The translations under genes were made by a program, and so were the position numbers. From a bacterium UBP12_UBA5184 (GTDB lineage Bacteria > Vulcanimicrobiota > Vulcanimicrobiia > Vulcanimicrobiales > Vulcanimicrobiaceae), in the NCBI GenBank assembly GCA_002413145.1, contig DHWK01000061.1, positions 1 to 15,981 on the forward strand: a stretch of 15,981 nucleotides of DNA, read 5' to 3'. This document shows, in pieces, positions 14,324 through 15,981 of this stretch. Numbering within the stretch: position 1 is the stretch's first letter; the number at the start of each line of letters is the position of its first letter. The notes beneath the pieces are model-generated. The model was not told the DNA's origin, searched no databases, and saw only the letters and a program-made list of their open reading frames with translations.

Positions 14324-15493
14324 ATGATAGGGAAGGCGCCGCTCGACGGGATACGAGTCCTCGAGCTGGGGAGTTCGGTGGCGGGGCCGGCCGCCGGGCG
14401 GTTGTTGGGCGACTTGGGCGCCGAGGTTTTCAAGATCGAACCTCCCGAAGGCGATCAGCTGCGCACCTGGGGCGAACTCGCGCCCGACGGGACCTCGTGG
14501 TGGTTCAAATCGCACAACCGCAACAAACGCTTGCTGTCGTTCGATCTGCGCGTGCCGGCCGACGTCGCGCTGGTGAAGAAGATCGCGCTCTCGTGCGACG
14601 TCGTGCTCGAGAATTTTCGGCCGGGATGGCTCGCAAAGAAAGGGCTCGGCGCGGCGAGCCTGCGCGCCGTGAAACCGGAGCTGATCTACGTTTCGATCAG
14701 CGGCTTCGGACAAGACGGGCCGTACGCGAGCCGGCCCGGCTACGGGAACATCGCCGAATCGATGGGCGGGCTGCGTTACATCTCGGGCGATCCCCAGGGC
14801 CCTCCGATGCGATTGGGCATCAGCATCGGCGACGAACTCGCAGGGCTGCACGCCGTCGTCGGCGTGCTCGGGGCGCTGGTTGCGCGCGGCAGAGACGGCG
14901 GCGGCGACGCGATCGACGTCTCGCTGGTCGAGAGTTGCTTCGCGCTGCTCGAAGCGACGTTGCCCGAATACGCGCACGCCGGCAAGATCGCGCGCCGGAT
15001 GGGCAACCGTTATCTGCGGGCCGCTCCGAGCGGCGTCTATCCGACGCGCGACGGACACTGGCTTGCGATCGGGGGAAACAGTCAGACAATCTTCCGGCGC
15101 TTGAGCGCGACGATGGGGAAGCCGCAGCTCGCCGACGATCCGAAATTCGCGTCGAATCAAGCGCGGATGCTCAACATCGCAGAACTCGACGAGCACATCG
15201 AGCAGTGGACGCGCACGGTCGACCTCCCCGACGCGATGAGCGCGCTGGCGGCGGCCGAAGTCCCGGCTGGGCCGGCGATGTCGATCGCCGACATCGTCGC
15301 CGATCCCCACTTTCGCGCGCGCGGCGCGATAGCGAGCGTGCCGGACGACGATGACACCCCCGTCGCGACCTACGGTCCGATGCCGCGCTTCCGCGAACAT
15401 CCGTCGCAGATGGGACGCGCCGCCGGCAAAATCGACCGCGACCGCGAGGCCGTGCTGCGCGAGTTGGGTTTGCTGGAGGAAATCAACCGATGA
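14324..15493 (+). CDS. CaiB/BaiF family III CoA-transferase
   Basis: This 389-residue enzyme moves CoA between acyl-CoA and a free organic acid through an aspartyl intermediate. The start PLDGIRVLELGSSVAGPAAGR (residues 6-26) and the NRNKRLLSFDL block (65-75) are diagnostic, as is ENFRPG (96-101). The catalytic aspartate should be D170 in ISIGDELAG, aligned with the Asp of formyl-CoA transferase. The length fits the family. I prefer the ATG at 14324, which has GGAACGGG just upstream and starts near the conserved core. An ATG at 14282 overlapping the ychF stop would add 14 charged residues. The stop overlaps the ATG of the lyase-like gene (ATGA). The pairing suggests activation of an acid such as a 3-hydroxy-3-methylglutarate-like or branched dicarboxylate substrate before cleavage; the substrate itself cannot be read from the sequence. 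Confidence 0.92.
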   Translation: MIGKAPLDGIRVLELGSSVAGPAAGRLLGDLGAEVFKIEPPEGDQLRTWGELAPDGTSWWFKSHNRNKRLLSFDLRVPADVALVKKIALSCDVVLENFRPGWLAKKGLGAASLRAVKPELIYVSISGFGQDGPYASRPGYGNIAESMGGLRYISGDPQGPPMRLGISIGDELAGLHAVVGVLGALVARGRDGGGDAIDVSLVESCFALLEATLPEYAHAGKIARRMGNRYLRAAPSGVYPTRDGHWLAIGGNSQTIFRRLSATMGKPQLADDPKFASNQARMLNIAELDEHIEQWTRTVDLPDAMSALAAAEVPAGPAMSIADIVADPHFRARGAIASVPDDDDTPVATYGPMPRFREHPSQMGRAAGKIDRDREAVLRELGLLEEINR

Positions 15494-15981
15494 ACAATCG
15501 CGTTACGCTCGTTGACGTGAGCGCACGCGACGGTTTTCAGGACGAACCGTCGTTCGTTGCGACCGCCGACAAAGTCGGCGTCGCCGCAGCGTTACACGTC
15601 GCCGGCGTCGAGCACGTCGAGATCACGTCGTTCGTCCACCCGCGCTGGGTGCCGCAACTCGCCGACGCCGACGAATTGGTTCCGATCTTGCCGCGCGGCC
15701 CGCGCTATTCGGTCTTGACGATGAACGTTCGCGGCGTCGAACGCGCCGTCGCCGCCTTCGCTGCCGGTGGTTTCAAACCAGGGACGTGGGATGCGATCTT
15801 CGCGACCTCGGCGAGTCCGCGTCACGCCCTGGCCAACAACAATCGCACGATCGAGGAGACGCTCGAAAACTTCGATGGTGTCGCCGCGCTCGCCAAACGC
15901 CAAGGGATCGCGCTGCGCGGGGCGCTCGCCTGCGCGTTCGTCTCGCCCTGGCCCCAAGACGAGCGCGTCGAGCGCGACGAC
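15490..15981 (+). CDS. HMG-CoA lyase-like protein (partial, 3' end missing)
   Basis: The frame is open from the ATG to the end of the window (164 codons), with no stop. The start carries the HMGL/DRE-TIM metallolyase signature: SARDGFQDE (residues 11-19) corresponds to the RDGLQNE loop holding the catalytic Arg-Asp, and EITSFVHPRWVPQLAD (44-59) to the metal-site region. The LTMNVRGVERA segment (76-86) and a SASPRHALANNNRTIEE block (104-120) follow. In true HMG-CoA lyases this splits 3-hydroxy-3-methylglutaryl-CoA into acetyl-CoA and acetoacetate. Here the F and D replace the usual L and N, and residues 95-99 (PGTWD) look like a small insertion, so a related acyl-CoA lyase is possible. The C-terminal catalytic cysteine loop is outside the window. 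GGAGG (15475-15479) lies ten bases before the ATG, which overlaps the previous stop. Confidence 0.85.
   Translation, partial: MNNRVTLVDVSARDGFQDEPSFVATADKVGVAAALHVAGVEHVEITSFVHPRWVPQLADADELVPILPRGPRYSVLTMNVRGVERAVAAFAAGGFKPGTWDAIFATSASPRHALANNNRTIEETLENFDGVAALAKRQGIALRGALACAFVSPWPQDERVERDD

Noticed and set aside
25..15981. CRISPR arrays, tandem repeats, tRNA genes, phage or insertion-sequence genes
   Set aside because: No regularly spaced direct repeats, integrase, transposase, capsid or recognisable tRNA sequence was seen on reading through either strand.

Overview
The window is a GC-rich bacterial chromosomal segment with dense gene packing, and it has no phage, transposon, CRISPR, tRNA or rRNA signal. 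At least nine of its fifteen genes appear to start with GTG or TTG, and several neighbours overlap by a four-base GTGA or ATGA. The gene set (a SpoIIIAA/Ycf45-like R3H ATPase beside tmk and holB, a bifunctional-nuclease-family protein, YchF, and family III CoA-transferase genes) suggests an uncultivated Terrabacteria-type lineage such as Eremiobacterota (WPS-2), Dormibacterota or Chloroflexota. That placement is an inference from style and gene content, not proven. The first 24 bases are the 3' end of a Nextera transposase adapter, so position 1 is a contig end from a short-read (probably metagenome) assembly and not biology.

Positions 118-5585 (+ strand) form one tightly packed, probably co-transcribed block: R3H-domain AAA ATPase, thymidylate kinase (tmk), DNA polymerase III delta' subunit (holB), a small exported Ig-like protein, and a large PTPS-related multi-pass membrane protein. 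The last four are linked by stop/start overlaps. The block runs head-on into a minus-strand pair (7113-5582): methylthioadenosine phosphorylase, followed by a six-helix membrane protein of unknown function. The two convergent stop codons share bases at 5582-5585, leaving no room for a terminator.

A short 50-bp divergent gap separates that pair from a + strand lipoprotein, a family 5 solute-binding protein (7164-8792) with no transporter partners in view. It is followed by a convergent minus-strand run (12969-8818): bifunctional nuclease family protein, GT2 glycosyltransferase with C-terminal membrane segments, GMC-type FAD oxidoreductase, and a second GT2 glycosyltransferase. This looks like a small glycan-building and tailoring operon, and the GMC enzyme is the unusual member.

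The longest non-coding stretch (12970-13193, divergent) carries a perfect 12-bp palindrome and leads on the + strand into ychF, a family III (CaiB/BaiF) CoA-transferase, and the first 164 codons of an HMG-CoA-lyase-like gene cut by the window end. The last two overlap by ATGA and probably act in one acyl-CoA or organic-acid catabolic route. No gene-free stretch exceeds 300 bases. I did not find an unmistakable new defence or mobile system. The best leads are the Ig-like/PTPS-related membrane pair attached to replication genes and the GT2-GMC-GT2 operon.
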